Program-made: the position numbers and the translations under genes | Part shown: piece after piece, positions 9,021-17,344 of the stretch | Numbering within the stretch: the stretch's first letter is position 1 | Layout of the letters: the number at the start of each line of letters is the position of its first letter | Notes under the pieces: generated by a model | The model's database searches: none | What the model was told of the DNA's origin: nothing | What the model saw: the letters and a program-made list of their open reading frames with translations, nothing else | Origin: Verrucomicrobiales bacterium | GTDB lineage: Bacteria; Verrucomicrobiota; Verrucomicrobiia; Verrucomicrobiales; DEV007 | Direction of reading: 5' to 3' | Assembly: GCA_002698785.1 (NCBI GenBank) | Contig: PAAG01000017.1 | Location: 1-62,071 of the forward strand | DNA length: 62,071 bases

Positions 9021-9075
9021 TCCAGGCCCGAGGTCTCAGGCCGAGGGGCTTTGGCCTGAGGCATCGGGCTCTGGA
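9021..9075. terminator. Bidirectional hairpin terminator between convergent genes
   Basis: Imperfect long stem: TCCAG, GCCCGA and CTCAGGCC on the left pair with GGCCTGAG, TCGGGC and CTGGA on the right, around a 10-nt loop. On the minus strand the stem is followed by ATTTTATCTTTTT, so it suits termination of the gene ending at 9125. It can also cap transcription from the plus-strand DUF805 gene. Confidence 0.7.
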
Positions 9076-9124
9076 TGTGAGGGGTCAAATACGGCTCGTA
9101 TCTCTCTTTGTGTTGAGGGGTGTT

Positions 9125-9757
9125 TTATGCTGAGAGGATGTCGATGACAGGCGTTATGTTGCTGACCATCTCTGATGCAATTTTCCAATCGAAGATCGCA
9201 TCGAGCGAAAGGCCCTGCCACAGGATGACTGCCATCCAGAAGAACGCCTGGTAGCGGAAATTGTGTTCGTTGAAGTGAAGCTTTCGTTGTGCGGTGATTG
9301 AACCGAACCATCCGCCAAATAATTCCAGGAAGTGGAGAACTGAATGGGACTCAAATTTACCGATGCCATCTTCCAGAAACTCGCTGCAGTGGTAGAGCAT
9401 GAATGTCAGGAGTGAGATGACGAACAGATAGGCTAACCCGTGCCAGAACCCATAGGGCATCGGACCGACGAGGAGGGCGAGCAATGGAAGGACCAAAAGG
9501 AGGGCTGGCCAAGCAGCTCGAAGGTCGTAGAACAAGCCGTGTGCGCGAAGTAGTACGGCATTATCTAGCGTAGGAAGCGATTGATCATCTTCGAACCTAA
9601 GGGTGTAGAGGACTCGATCCCCTTCTCTGGGCTTCCTGTGGTGTCGTGAAAACTGTGATGCTGAAATTGAGAGCACTGTCTCACCATGTAAAAGAACACC
9701 GGTGCCTTTCTGAGCATTCCATTCCTGCAGAGTTGAAACATGAGCGGTCGGTTTCAT
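9125..9757 (-). CDS. Cold-shock-like / DUF1294 membrane protein, paralogue 1
   Basis: 210 residues from the ATG at 9757 (MKPTAHVSTLQEW); a GTG two codons upstream is the alternative. Residues 1-70 resemble a degenerate cold-shock OB fold (EWNAQKGTGVLL … PREGDRVLYTLRF), with the usual RNA-binding aromatics poorly kept. The rest has four hydrophobic segments and the DUF1294 block VLHFLELFGGWFGSITAQ. Proteins with this layout are known in bacteria, but their job is undefined; a membrane-tethered nucleic-acid or stress role is only inferred. A paralogue is at 11719-12348 and both share a promoter element. The gene is monocistronic, with terminators on both sides. Confidence 0.8.
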   Translation of the reverse strand: MKPTAHVSTLQEWNAQKGTGVLLHGETVLSISASQFSRHHRKPREGDRVLYTLRFEDDQSLPTLDNAVLLRAHGLFYDLRAAWPALLLVLPLLALLVGPMPYGFWHGLAYLFVISLLTFMLYHCSEFLEDGIGKFESHSVLHFLELFGGWFGSITAQRKLHFNEHNFRYQAFFWMAVILWQGLSLDAIFDWKIASEMVSNITPVIDILSA

Positions 9758-9770
9758 GATCACTCATGTT

Positions 9771-9816
9771 TTATGGAAATTATAACGAAAGCAAGAGCTA
9801 ATTTATGGAAATTATA
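9771..9816 (-). promoter_or_regulatory. Duplicated TATAATTTCCATAA promoter element upstream of paralogue 1
   Basis: On the minus strand the 14-mer TATAATTTCCATAA occurs twice, at 9784-9771 and 9816-9803, exactly 32 bp apart (about three helical turns). Each copy contains a perfect -10 hexamer TATAAT. The close variant TATAAATTCCATAA lies in front of the paralogous gene at 12377-12364. The repetition suggests either two tandem promoters or a regulator that binds the flanking TTCCATAA. Confidence 0.6.
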
Positions 9817-9838
9817 GGAAAATTTTTCACAAAACGAG

Positions 9839-9867
9839 AAGAGGGTGGTTTTGCCACCCTCTTTTTT
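9839..9867. terminator. Rho-independent terminator
   Basis: AAGAGGGTGG and CCACCCTCTT form a perfect 10-bp stem around a 5-nt loop, flanked by T-rich sequence on the plus strand and, after the stem, TCTCGTTTT on the minus strand. It lies 31 bp beyond the stop of the minus-strand dehydrogenase gene at 9898 and most probably ends that transcript. Confidence 0.8.
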
Positions 9868-9897
9868 GACGAGATTTTCCGCTGTTTACTTTGAGGA

Positions 9898-10797
9898 TCA
9901 GGCCTCTGGATAGGCGTGTCGGCCGGGGAAGGTGAGCTCTGCCACGCCTGATTTATCAAGGTCTCCGAGGCCTTCGTCGGTCATGCGGCGATACATGGCC
10001 TCGGCGGTTTTGTTCATCCAGAAGTCGAGGCCGCACTCCTCAGCGAGAGAGCGGGCGATGCCGGAATCTTTTGCCGCATGTTCTGCGGAAAACCAACATT
10101 CGTGATCCCGAGCGAGCATGTCTTCTGCGTCAGTTTCGAGGACTCGAGAGTTAGCACCCGTCTGGGAGAACACTTCGCAGACCATGTCGAGATCGAGATT
10201 GAGTGCTGAGGCAAGTCCGAGGCCCTCTGCAAGCGCGCAGGTGTTCATGTTCATGACCATGTTGACGAGGGCCTTCACTTTGGCCGCGCTGCCCGCTCCT
10301 CCACAGTAGCGGAGGTTCACGGAGAGATCGCTGAGGAGCTGACGGTTTGCGTCGAATACGCCTTCGTCGCCGCCGATCATGAGGTAGAGGTTTCCTTCGC
10401 GTGCATGGCTGATGCTGGATGCCATGCTTCCCTCGAGAGTGCAGGCGCCGATTGGAATTGCTGCCTGGTAGATTTCTTCGTGGATCTTGGGCGATACGGT
10501 CGCGCAGTTGATGAACGTTTTTCCGTTGGAATCCCAGAAGAGGTTGTCTTCTTCGTTGAAGAAGATGTCTCGCATGGCGTCGTCGTTTGTCACAACGGTA
10601 ATGATGATGTCTGAGTTGGCAGTGACTTCTTTGAGCGAATCGTATGCGGTGGCGCCCAATTCTTCTGCGACTTCCTGAGCCAATGGCTGGTGAACGTCGT
10701 AAATGGCAGTGATCGGGTAATCACAGTCAATTTTCAGGTGGCGGGCCATGTTGGACCCCATGCGGCCCACTCCTACGAATCCAATTCTTTGATACAT
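9898..10797 (-). CDS. NAD(P)-dependent 3-hydroxyisobutyrate dehydrogenase-family oxidoreductase
   Basis: 299 residues, a normal length for the beta-hydroxyacid dehydrogenase family. The N-terminal Rossmann motif GFVGVGRMGSNM (6-17) binds the nucleotide. The substrate-side block LEGSMASSISHAREGNLYLM (121-140) corresponds to the family's 'DAPVSGG..gA..G.L' region but departs from it. GGAGSAAKVKALVNM (166-180) carries the catalytic lysine (K173 or K175). Family members oxidise 3-hydroxyisobutyrate, glyoxylate or tartronate-semialdehyde-type substrates; which one applies here cannot be told. It stands alone, with a terminator at 9839-9867 and about 90 bp to the next gene. Confidence 0.88.
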   Translation of the reverse strand: MYQRIGFVGVGRMGSNMARHLKIDCDYPITAIYDVHQPLAQEVAEELGATAYDSLKEVTANSDIIITVVTNDDAMRDIFFNEEDNLFWDSNGKTFINCATVSPKIHEEIYQAAIPIGACTLEGSMASSISHAREGNLYLMIGGDEGVFDANRQLLSDLSVNLRYCGGAGSAAKVKALVNMVMNMNTCALAEGLGLASALNLDLDMVCEVFSQTGANSRVLETDAEDMLARDHECWFSAEHAAKDSGIARSLAEECGLDFWMNKTAEAMYRRMTDEGLGDLDKSGVAELTFPGRHAYPEA

Positions 10798-10889
10798 GGG
10801 CGGATTTTGGAACCGTACCTGGAAAGAGGACAGTAAAATTTCCGTGACAGTGTTGGCGTGAAAGCGCGAAAAATGAGGAGTAATGGAAA

Positions 10890-11681
10890 CTAGTTTCCGC
10901 CACTGAATTGTTTCGCTGCGGTCAGGAGGCTTTTCCTCGGGATAAAGGGGGCGATGTAGCGGAGGAGTAGGGTCAGCTTCCAGTCGTTGATGACGAACAG
11001 TTTTCCTTTCATCATCGCATCGTAGCCTATGCGGGCGACGCTCTGGGGAGAGGCCATTTGTTTAGGACTCCGAAAACCGCCCATGTCCGCCTTTTCGAAG
11101 AAGTCTGTTGCGACGGTGCCGGGGGCAAGTGCGGTCACGGTGATACCGGTATCTTTCAGCTCGGATGCAATGGCCTGGCTGAATGAGTTCACGAACGCTT
11201 TGCTGGCGTGATAGGTGGCGTGGAGTGGACCGGGGATCATTCCTGCAGTCGAGCCTACGTTCAGGATTCTACCCTTTCCCTGAGGGATCATATCGTTCAA
11301 GACGAGGTGAGTGAGGGACATGAGGGATTTGATGTTGAGGTCGACCATGTGCAGATTCTGCTGCAGGTCTTGCTCTGCAAAGGCGCCGTGACCTCCGAAA
11401 CCGGCGTTGTTGATAAGGATGTCGACGGTCAGATTTCGTCTTTTGATTTCTTTGTGGAGATCCTGTGGGCCTGTAGGGGTAGACAGGTCGAAAGGGATGG
11501 TTTCTGCCTGGATGGAGTGATCTCTTTCGAGTTCTTCCCTCAGCGCTTCGAGTGCGTCCTTTCTGCGAGCCGTAAGTATCAGGTTGCCCCCGCGAGAAGC
11601 GTGGATTCGTGCAAACTCTTTTCCGATGCCCGAAGAGGCTCCGGTAATCAGTGCTGTGCCGGGAATTGCGGATGTGCCCAT
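10890..11681 (-). CDS. Short-chain dehydrogenase/reductase (SDR)
   Basis: 263 residues, a classical SDR. The cofactor motif TGASSGIG (13-20) and an NNAG (91-94) are present. The catalytic set is Ser144 (in NVGSTAG), Tyr157 and Lys161 (YHASK). Arg39/Arg40 after the second strand (LTARRKDAL) favours NADPH. It resembles the DltE/YqjQ-like 'classical short-chain' group rather than a fatty-acid reductase. The C-terminal region (GKLFVINDWKLTLLLRYIAPF) is hydrophobic and may touch the membrane. Substrate is unknown. The upstream cold-shock/DUF1294 gene ends 37 bp away on the same strand, so co-transcription is possible. Confidence 0.9.
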   Translation of the reverse strand: MGTSAIPGTALITGASSGIGKEFARIHASRGGNLILTARRKDALEALREELERDHSIQAETIPFDLSTPTGPQDLHKEIKRRNLTVDILINNAGFGGHGAFAEQDLQQNLHMVDLNIKSLMSLTHLVLNDMIPQGKGRILNVGSTAGMIPGPLHATYHASKAFVNSFSQAIASELKDTGITVTALAPGTVATDFFEKADMGGFRSPKQMASPQSVARIGYDAMMKGKLFVINDWKLTLLLRYIAPFIPRKSLLTAAKQFSGGN

Positions 11682-11718
11682 GCCTCACGTTACGAGGCAT
11701 GGGGTGGATTGTCGTCTT

Positions 11719-12348
11719 TTAGACCACGACGAGCATTTTTTCCACGACTGGAAAGACTCCGCTCCAGACTCGTGAAGATACTTGCCAATCAATGAGCGAG
11801 TCGATGGCCGCGGTCTGCCAAATGATTACAATAGCCCAATAGGCGAGGCGATATCCGAGGCGACGTCCGGGCATCGTTCTTGAATGTTGTGCGACGTAGG
11901 AACCGGGCCATCCGCCGATCAACTCGAAAATGTGAAGTGTCGAATCCGGGGGTAGTTTGTGGGTGCTGTAAGAGCGGCGGTAGGTGCGCTGCATCACGAT
12001 GTAGGTGATGATAGAGATTGAGAGAATGTAGACGAGGGAATACCAGAAGGGATAAGGGGTGGGTGCAAAAATGATCGCGACGATAGGCATCACGAGAAGA
12101 AGTGATGGCCAGGTCGGTTTCAAATGATGAAATAAGCCGCCACAGCGTAGCAGCACAGCATGGACGGCGATTTCTCTTTTCCTGTCATCGAGGCCAATCT
12201 GGTAGAGGACTGTGTCTCCGAGCCTCGGTGTGCGATGATGATGTTTGAAGTTCCGGGTATGAAGAAAGACACGGCCGGTCTCGTGTGCGAGGGAACCGTA
12301 ACCGTTGGCTTCATCCCATTCGATGATGCGGGCAACGTGGGTGGTCAT
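11719..12348 (-). CDS. Cold-shock-like / DUF1294 membrane protein, paralogue 2
   Basis: 209 residues, with the same layout as the protein at 9125-9757. An N-terminal cold-shock-like OB domain (IIEWDEANGYGSLAHETGRV, then FLHTRNF and PRLGDTVLYQI) is better kept here than in paralogue 1. It is followed by transmembrane helices and the DUF1294 block LHIFELIGGWPGSYVAQH. The two proteins align along their whole length, so this is a local duplication separated by two dehydrogenase genes. The upstream element TATAAATTCCATAA (12364-12377) resembles the doubled element before paralogue 1. Function is unknown; a membrane-linked RNA or stress role is inferred. Confidence 0.8.
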   Translation of the reverse strand: MTTHVARIIEWDEANGYGSLAHETGRVFLHTRNFKHHHRTPRLGDTVLYQIGLDDRKREIAVHAVLLRCGGLFHHLKPTWPSLLLVMPIVAIIFAPTPYPFWYSLVYILSISIITYIVMQRTYRRSYSTHKLPPDSTLHIFELIGGWPGSYVAQHSRTMPGRRLGYRLAYWAIVIIWQTAAIDSLIDWQVSSRVWSGVFPVVEKMLVVV

Positions 12349-12363
12349 TTGGGAATGGAGTGG

Positions 12364-12377
12364 TTATGGAATTTATA
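12364..12377 (-). promoter_or_regulatory. TATAAATTCCATAA element upstream of paralogue 2
   Basis: On the minus strand this 14-mer differs by one base from the two copies in front of the paralogue at 9771-9816. It lies 16 bp before the start codon. This points to shared regulation of the two duplicated genes. Function as a -10 region is inferred. Confidence 0.5.
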
Positions 12378-12501
12378 TCTTCAGTGCGGTGGATTCGGCA
12401 AGTGAATTTTGATTTTTTGTTCCGGGGATTTCCCGAGATTGATCTGTGCTCCGCAGAAACGTGCTTGGCGTTTTGGGTGTTTTAGCGCGATATTAGGAAA
12501 T

Positions 12502-12960
12502 ATGACCTCGAGGCTTTTATCGTTCTGCTTTCCGTTCTCGCTCTTTGCGCTGACTGCTCTAGTCAGCTGCGATTCTAAGAATCAACCTGAACAGGCTAAA
12601 ACGGACAGCGAGCAACCAATTGTGGACTTCGTGACGGATGTGAAGCCGATCCTGCAAGAGCACTGTGTTCGCTGTCACAATGAGAAAAGCTTGTTCGGAG
12701 GTCTGAACCTTACGACCAAAGCGATGGCGATGAGGGGATCCGATACAGGAGCGATCATTGTTTCGGGATATCCTGACAAGAGCCTTATTTTGACTGCGCT
12801 TTCTCTGGAGCATGGTGAGAAGGCGATGCCGGCAACGGGCCCAAAACTCAGTGATGAGGAGAAGGAGACTCTGCGCCTCTGGATCGAGCAGGGAGCAGAA
12901 TGGCCTGACGGCGAAGAAGGCAGTGTTCCCCCAGTCGAGGTCGATGTGAAGAGTGTGTGA
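12502..12960 (+). CDS. Planctomycete-type small c-type cytochrome lipoprotein
   Basis: 152 residues from the ATG at 12502, chosen because AGGAAA stands just upstream and it begins a clean lipoprotein signal (MTSRLLSFCFPFSLFALTAL, then VSC). The mature protein has a single CVRCH haem-attachment site and the family pattern 'VkPIL.ehCvrCHn…GGLnLtTk'. The later LSDEEKETLRLWIEQGAEWP matches PSCyt1 / DUF1588-type haem modules of planctomycetes and verrucomicrobia. It probably carries electrons in the periplasm for a dehydrogenase. It is divergent from the cold-shock paralogue, and the zinc-ribbon gene begins 31 bp after its stop. Confidence 0.85.
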   Translation: MTSRLLSFCFPFSLFALTALVSCDSKNQPEQAKTDSEQPIVDFVTDVKPILQEHCVRCHNEKSLFGGLNLTTKAMAMRGSDTGAIIVSGYPDKSLILTALSLEHGEKAMPATGPKLSDEEKETLRLWIEQGAEWPDGEEGSVPPVEVDVKSV

Positions 12961-12991
12961 GGGGATTTCCTATCCCGCCGTTTTTCTCTTG

Positions 12992-13270
12992 ATGGCATCT
13001 CCTACTACCTGTCCGAGTTGCGGTGCTGAGGTGTCGCTGAATGCGAGAGGTTGCCGTGAGTGTGGGATGATGAAAGAGGATGGGCGATGGTTGGAATCGG
13101 AGATCTATGATGGTCTCGATCTGCCCGATGATGACTTTGACTACGATGAATTTGTGGCGCGGGAGTTTGGCGGGGAGAAAGCGAAACTGAACTCGAAGCA
13201 GGCGTTCTGGTGGCTGGTAGCTCTACTCACACTGATCGCGTTTGCCTGGTTGGCGTTTAAGGGTTGGTGA
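12992..13270 (+). CDS. Small zinc-ribbon protein with C-terminal membrane anchor
   Basis: 92 residues from the ATG at 12992 (MASPTTCPSCGAEVSLNARG). An N-terminal zinc ribbon with four cysteines (CPSCG and CRECG) is followed by an acidic stretch (YDGLDLPDDDFDYDEF). One C-terminal transmembrane helix follows (about 69-88, FWWLVALLTLIAFAWLAF). Such tail-anchored zinc-ribbon proteins are widespread and uncharacterised. It probably lies in one operon with the cytochrome gene before it. Its last 14 bp overlap tail-to-tail with the minus-strand LRR-like gene. Confidence 0.75.
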   Translation: MASPTTCPSCGAEVSLNARGCRECGMMKEDGRWLESEIYDGLDLPDDDFDYDEFVAREFGGEKAKLNSKQAFWWLVALLTLIAFAWLAFKGW

Positions 13271-14453
13271 GGGCCCACGGAACACTTGGGTGAGCGAGGC
13301 CTTTGTTGATGGCGCGTTCTGTTTCGGAAGTAAAATTGAGATGAGGGATTTGAAATTCGTGGAGAGCGAGAAAGTCGATGGGGAGGTGGATTTCAGTATC
13401 GAGGTTGCCCATGAGTTCTGCGTCTGGTAGTGCAAGGTGCTTGAGTGCGGAAAATTTCTTGAATGCATTGAGCGCGTCGACTTCGACCTGCATGCTTTGA
13501 TTGCGTGGAGCTGTGATCCAGATGGATGCGAGGTTCGGGAAAGAAGCTGCCATTTGTTCCACCTCTATCTGTGTAAGAGAAGAGATACCGTGGATCTCGA
13601 GTAGTGTGAATGCTGATTGGGTTGGAATCCCAAAGATATTGCTTATCGTTTGGTGATTGGGTGATTTCTCATTACTGAAGAGCACGAGGGTTTTCAGGTT
13701 CTGACTGTTTTCAAGGGAACGGAGAAACTCTTCTGTCACCCCGCTGAGGTAAAGGTTTATGGTTGAGAGGTTTTTCAGTTTGAGAAACGGGATTGCAGCT
13801 TCCGGAAAGTTGAACCCTATGTTGAGACGTTCGATCTCTGGAAGCGCGGATGCTACAATCTCCGCGTCGTTTTTCCGGATGCTGCAATGCAGTGCTTCAA
13901 GCGTTTTGATAGGTAGGTTTGATAGCGTGCCCAATGCGCTCCATTCCACTTGTGAATTTCCGAAGGAAAGCCTTTCGAGGGCTGGGAAATTTTCTGCAAT
14001 GGCGATGAGCTTCTGTCGGTTCAGATTCGGGTCGGCATGGATGAAAAGAGACCTGCAGTTTTGTTTTTTGCCAATGGATCGATACTGTTCCAGTGTTGCG
14101 CTTTCGAAGGAAATTTTCTCGACGTAAGTTAATTCGGGAGAGTCGAGTTTCTTAAAAAGGGAGTCTGAAGCATCGAGTGGCATGGTAACTTCCGAGGGTT
14201 CCAAGCCGAAGTAGAAAAGCCATTCGCGAAGCTGATGAATAACGGCATCGGAAGGTCGAGAGTATCCTAAATACTGTTCCACAAAGTTGATTGCCCGGAT
14301 CGACCGGACTGAGGGATATCCTGAAACACCTCCCCGCTGATCATTCTCAAAGCTTTCGTAAAAGCTAACCTTGTGGTTTAGGTAACCGACGACTGGAAGA
14401 AGGAAAAGCAATGCGCTGGCGATGAGCAGCAGTGTCGCTTTCTGTTTCGTCAT
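13257..14453 (-). CDS. Exported or membrane-anchored protein with degenerate leucine-rich repeats
   Basis: 398 residues. The N-terminus (ATLLLIASALLFLLPVVGYL) is a signal anchor. From about residue 110 onward leucine-rich-repeat-like units recur: 'FPALERLSFGNSQVEW', 'LPIKTLEALHCSI', 'LPEIERLNIGFNF', 'LKNLSTINLYLSGV', 'SQNLKTLVLFSN', 'FSALKHLALPDAEL'. There is no catalytic domain; a protein-binding surface facing the periplasm is inferred. The 3' end overlaps the convergent zinc-ribbon gene by 14 bp. It stands alone on this strand, with about 100 bp to the Gfo/Idh gene. Confidence 0.7.
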   Translation of the reverse strand: MTKQKATLLLIASALLFLLPVVGYLNHKVSFYESFENDQRGGVSGYPSVRSIRAINFVEQYLGYSRPSDAVIHQLREWLFYFGLEPSEVTMPLDASDSLFKKLDSPELTYVEKISFESATLEQYRSIGKKQNCRSLFIHADPNLNRQKLIAIAENFPALERLSFGNSQVEWSALGTLSNLPIKTLEALHCSIRKNDAEIVASALPEIERLNIGFNFPEAAIPFLKLKNLSTINLYLSGVTEEFLRSLENSQNLKTLVLFSNEKSPNHQTISNIFGIPTQSAFTLLEIHGISSLTQIEVEQMAASFPNLASIWITAPRNQSMQVEVDALNAFKKFSALKHLALPDAELMGNLDTEIHLPIDFLALHEFQIPHLNFTSETERAINKGLAHPSVPWALTNP

Positions 14454-14554
14454 ATCTCGGGTATTCCAGCTTTACTGGAATAGAGCACGAGAATGGGCGA
14501 ATGTCTTCACTTCGACAGTAATGCGGTTTATCATCCGCAAGATACCCGGAGAAA

Positions 14555-15910
14555 TTATTCCAGGCTCCAGCCTTCGCGATAGGATCGGCCGAGGTATTTT
14601 TCGGCCTCGGGAGCGTTTCGAAATTTCATGGTTTTCGCGTCCCATTCGAGTTTCTTGCCAGCGCGGTAGGCGACGTTGCCAAGGTGATTCGCTTCGGTGA
14701 GCGGACCAGAATATCCGAAGTGACAGAGTGGCTTCGGGCCTTTTCCTTTGCAGGCGAGAATGAACTCGGCTTGCTGTCCGGGTGATGGTGGGATGTAGGG
14801 GGCGGGGCGTTTGTAGCTGGCGAACTTTTCTTCAGGAAGGAGGAGGTTTTTGCTGTAGTCCGCCAGGAGCATGCCTTCTTCGCCTATGAAGAGGCAGCCT
14901 TCTTTCCACTGGGGAATCTCGCCTTTGTTCCAGATCTCCGGTTTTACATTGCCTTGATACCACGTGAGTTCGACCGGGGGAAGTTCGCCACGTTTTCCGT
15001 AGGTGTATTTTACGGACATGGTTGCGGGGGCAATGTCAGGGTGCGGTTCGGGTCCGCTGATGGGCTCGATGGTTAGCGGCGCATCGAGACTGAGTGCCCA
15101 CCATGGGAGGTCGTTGCGGTGGCTGCCCAGGTCGGACATGGTGCCGTTTCCAAAATCCCACCAGCGATACCAGCGTGGACCGGGGAAGTAGAATTCGTGG
15201 AAGTCGCGGTAGGGTGCAGGGCCGATCCACAGGTCCCAGTCGAGGCCGTCGGGGATGGGCATTGACTCGGTAGGTGTGTCAGGGGTATAGAGAATGTCTT
15301 TGTTTTCCTTCGCTTCGGCTTCGGTCTGCCAACCCCACGCACGGCTGGTCCAGACGTGACATTCGGTGACGGGGCCGATGGCACCGGATTCGATAAGTTC
15401 GACGACTCGACGATAGTTTTCGCTGGCGTGGATCTGCGTCCCCATCTGGGTTTGAACGCCAGCTTTCGCGGCGGCTTCGGTGATGATGCGGCATTCGTGC
15501 ACATCACGGGTGAGTGGCTTTTCGCAGTAGACGTGCTTGCCCGCTTTGAGAGGGGGAAGAGTGGCGAATGCGTGGGTGTGCTCGGTTGATGAAACAAAGA
15601 CGGCATCGATGTCGTCCATGTCGGCGAAGAAGTCGCGGAAATCACCGTAGCTGCGCGCTTTGGGGACATTTTCCAAGGCAGCACCAAGATTGATTTCGTT
15701 TACGTCGACCATGGCCACGATGTCTTCCTTGAGCTTGGTGAGCTCCATGACATGTTTTCTTCCCCGGCCACCGACACCGATCATACCGATCTGTGGTTTG
15801 GAGTTTGGAGAGGCGCATCGAGTGATGGCTGGGAATCCGAGAGCCGTTGCGCCAATGGTCAGCGCATTGGCTTTGAGGAAGCGGCGACGGGACGTGGAAT
15901 CGAAACTCAT
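14555..15910 (-). CDS. Gfo/Idh/MocA family oxidoreductase with twin-arginine signal
   Basis: 451 residues. The N-terminus [20 protein letters not shown] is a Tat signal, so the folded cofactor-loaded enzyme is probably exported to the periplasm, as for many PVC members. Then comes the dinucleotide fold ([13 protein letters not shown]), the family signature [14 protein letters not shown] with the key lysine, and [10 protein letters not shown]-like and [21 protein letters not shown] blocks. The last of these matches the C-terminal alpha/beta domain of the 'Gfo/Idh with Tat signal' group. It probably oxidises a sugar or inositol derivative released from polysaccharide. Monocistronic, with about 150 bp to the divergent gene start. 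Confidence 0.9.
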   Translation of the reverse strand: MSFDSTSRRRFLKANALTIGATALGFPAITRCASPNSKPQIGMIGVGGRGRKHVMELTKLKEDIVAMVDVNEINLGAALENVPKARSYGDFRDFFADMDDIDAVFVSSTEHTHAFATLPPLKAGKHVYCEKPLTRDVHECRIITEAAAKAGVQTQMGTQIHASENYRRVVELIESGAIGPVTECHVWTSRAWGWQTEAEAKENKDILYTPDTPTESMPIPDGLDWDLWIGPAPYRDFHEFYFPGPRWYRWWDFGNGTMSDLGSHRNDLPWWALSLDAPLTIEPISGPEPHPDIAPATMSVKYTYGKRGELPPVELTWYQGNVKPEIWNKGEIPQWKEGCLFIGEEGMLLADYSKNLLLPEEKFASYKRPAPYIPPSPGQQAEFILACKGKGPKPLCHFGYSGPLTEANHLGNVAYRAGKKLEWDAKTMKFRNAPEAEKYLGRSYREGWSLE

Positions 15911-16063
15911 ATGCTGAATTTAGCTTTTCCCGTTTCGCAGAGAAAAGGGTAAATGGATACGGGATCGGGGCGAGTGGGGTCCTGGATGAGGGGGCAAGGA
16001 ATCTACTTTTCCCGATGCTGGTCAGGGTTACAGTGTAGGAGCCCCTCTTCTCAATCCTTTTCT

Positions 16064-17344
16064 ATGCGATCCAGAACTTCCCGATTTGGTATTCTCTGTC
16101 TGTGTATGTGGCTGCATACGACAGTTTTTGCACAGCAGCCCGACATTCCGGAAAGTGGGAATCCTGTGGCAGTGATTGCTGAGCCGGTTACGGCTATTCC
16201 TGTCGAAGAACCCGACTACGAAGCTCCGCCGGTTCTCAGCGCGAAAGTCTGGTGGAAGGATGCTGACTGGCTGAGTAATCAGCTTTGGCGCGTTCGGGAT
16301 GAGGTGGTGAGTGACGGAATTTCGAATCAGTATGTGATCGACTCGGCTTACGGAACTTTCCAAGCCTATGGGGATAGGCAGCTGCTGGAGCGGCTGAGGG
16401 AGATTCGAGCCATCTACTTTTTGCGAAATCAGGGCGCGTTTGAGTCGGGCGGAGAAGGGACCATCGAGATTGCCAAAGATAAACTGAATCTCGCCGGTGA
16501 AATCATTGAAGATCCAAAGCAGGTAGCGGGGGATTTGCCCAGAGGGGCGAGAGCGATTTTGAGGCGGGCTGGATCTCGAATTCACCGGGAACGCAGAAAA
16601 GGGAATTATGGGGGAGAGGGCCCGATACGTTCACTGATTGGTGCCGATGGAAAGAAACTGGAACTAACGGGGCGATTAGAGATCGATCCTTATTCGGACA
16701 ACGAAATGCTGCAGGAAGAACTGGAAAGGATTTCTGCGGTGAAAGCGTTGCCGTCTTTCGGCGTTGGTTTTGTTTTACCTGCGAGGCGATTTTTCAAAGT
16801 CGTCGAAGCCGGAAATGCTGTGCGATCAATCGATCCCTACCTGGATGACCCTTCCGATCTGTTTGTCCACAATCGTCGAGCCCTTCGAGAGGAGTTAGGG
16901 GCATCTAAGGAGCTGACGAGTGAGTTTCTCTCTATGGAGAGTGCGACGCCAGCACAGCAGACCATGTTGATCCAGGCGCTCGCGGAGTTGAAGAACTGTC
17001 GCAGCCGCACTGTCCTGATTGAGATGGCGGTGAATACAGAAACGAGAAATGAGTTTGATTACTTCAAACGAACTGCGGAATTGCTCGCTTGGTATAATGG
17101 GCAGGTTTCCCCGATCCAGAAGTTGGAGCCATTCCTCGGAGTGATTACTTTTACCGATACGGCTGGAGAGAGGGTTCTTCCGCTGGCTGTCGACTTGGCC
17201 GGTTGGTGCGAAGAAGTGGCCAGCATCGTGAGCGAGTTTTCGAATGTAACGGAAGGCGGAAAGGTGGCTCTGTCAGGGAGGGCTACCGGGCGAATGCTGG
17301 TGGAGCTGGACCGTAGAGGGATTGGTTTTGTTCTTCAGGAGTAA
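16064..17344 (+). CDS. Secreted protein of unknown function
   Basis: 426 residues from the ATG at 16064, chosen because it begins a proper signal peptide (MRSRTSRFGILCLCMWLHTT, cleaved after FAQ). A longer frame to 15953 is open but has no signal. The mature part is mostly helical with charged residues: EWRVRDE-like and DRQLLERLREIRAIYF segments, then MESATPAQQTMLIQALAELK. No catalytic motif or known family is recognised. The 3' end overlaps the opposite-strand GH25 gene by 72 bp, an unusually long tail-to-tail overlap. It stands alone and is divergent from Gfo/Idh. Confidence 0.65.
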   Translation: MRSRTSRFGILCLCMWLHTTVFAQQPDIPESGNPVAVIAEPVTAIPVEEPDYEAPPVLSAKVWWKDADWLSNQLWRVRDEVVSDGISNQYVIDSAYGTFQAYGDRQLLERLREIRAIYFLRNQGAFESGGEGTIEIAKDKLNLAGEIIEDPKQVAGDLPRGARAILRRAGSRIHRERRKGNYGGEGPIRSLIGADGKKLELTGRLEIDPYSDNEMLQEELERISAVKALPSFGVGFVLPARRFFKVVEAGNAVRSIDPYLDDPSDLFVHNRRALREELGASKELTSEFLSMESATPAQQTMLIQALAELKNCRSRTVLIEMAVNTETRNEFDYFKRTAELLAWYNGQVSPIQKLEPFLGVITFTDTAGERVLPLAVDLAGWCEEVASIVSEFSNVTEGGKVALSGRATGRMLVELDRRGIGFVLQE

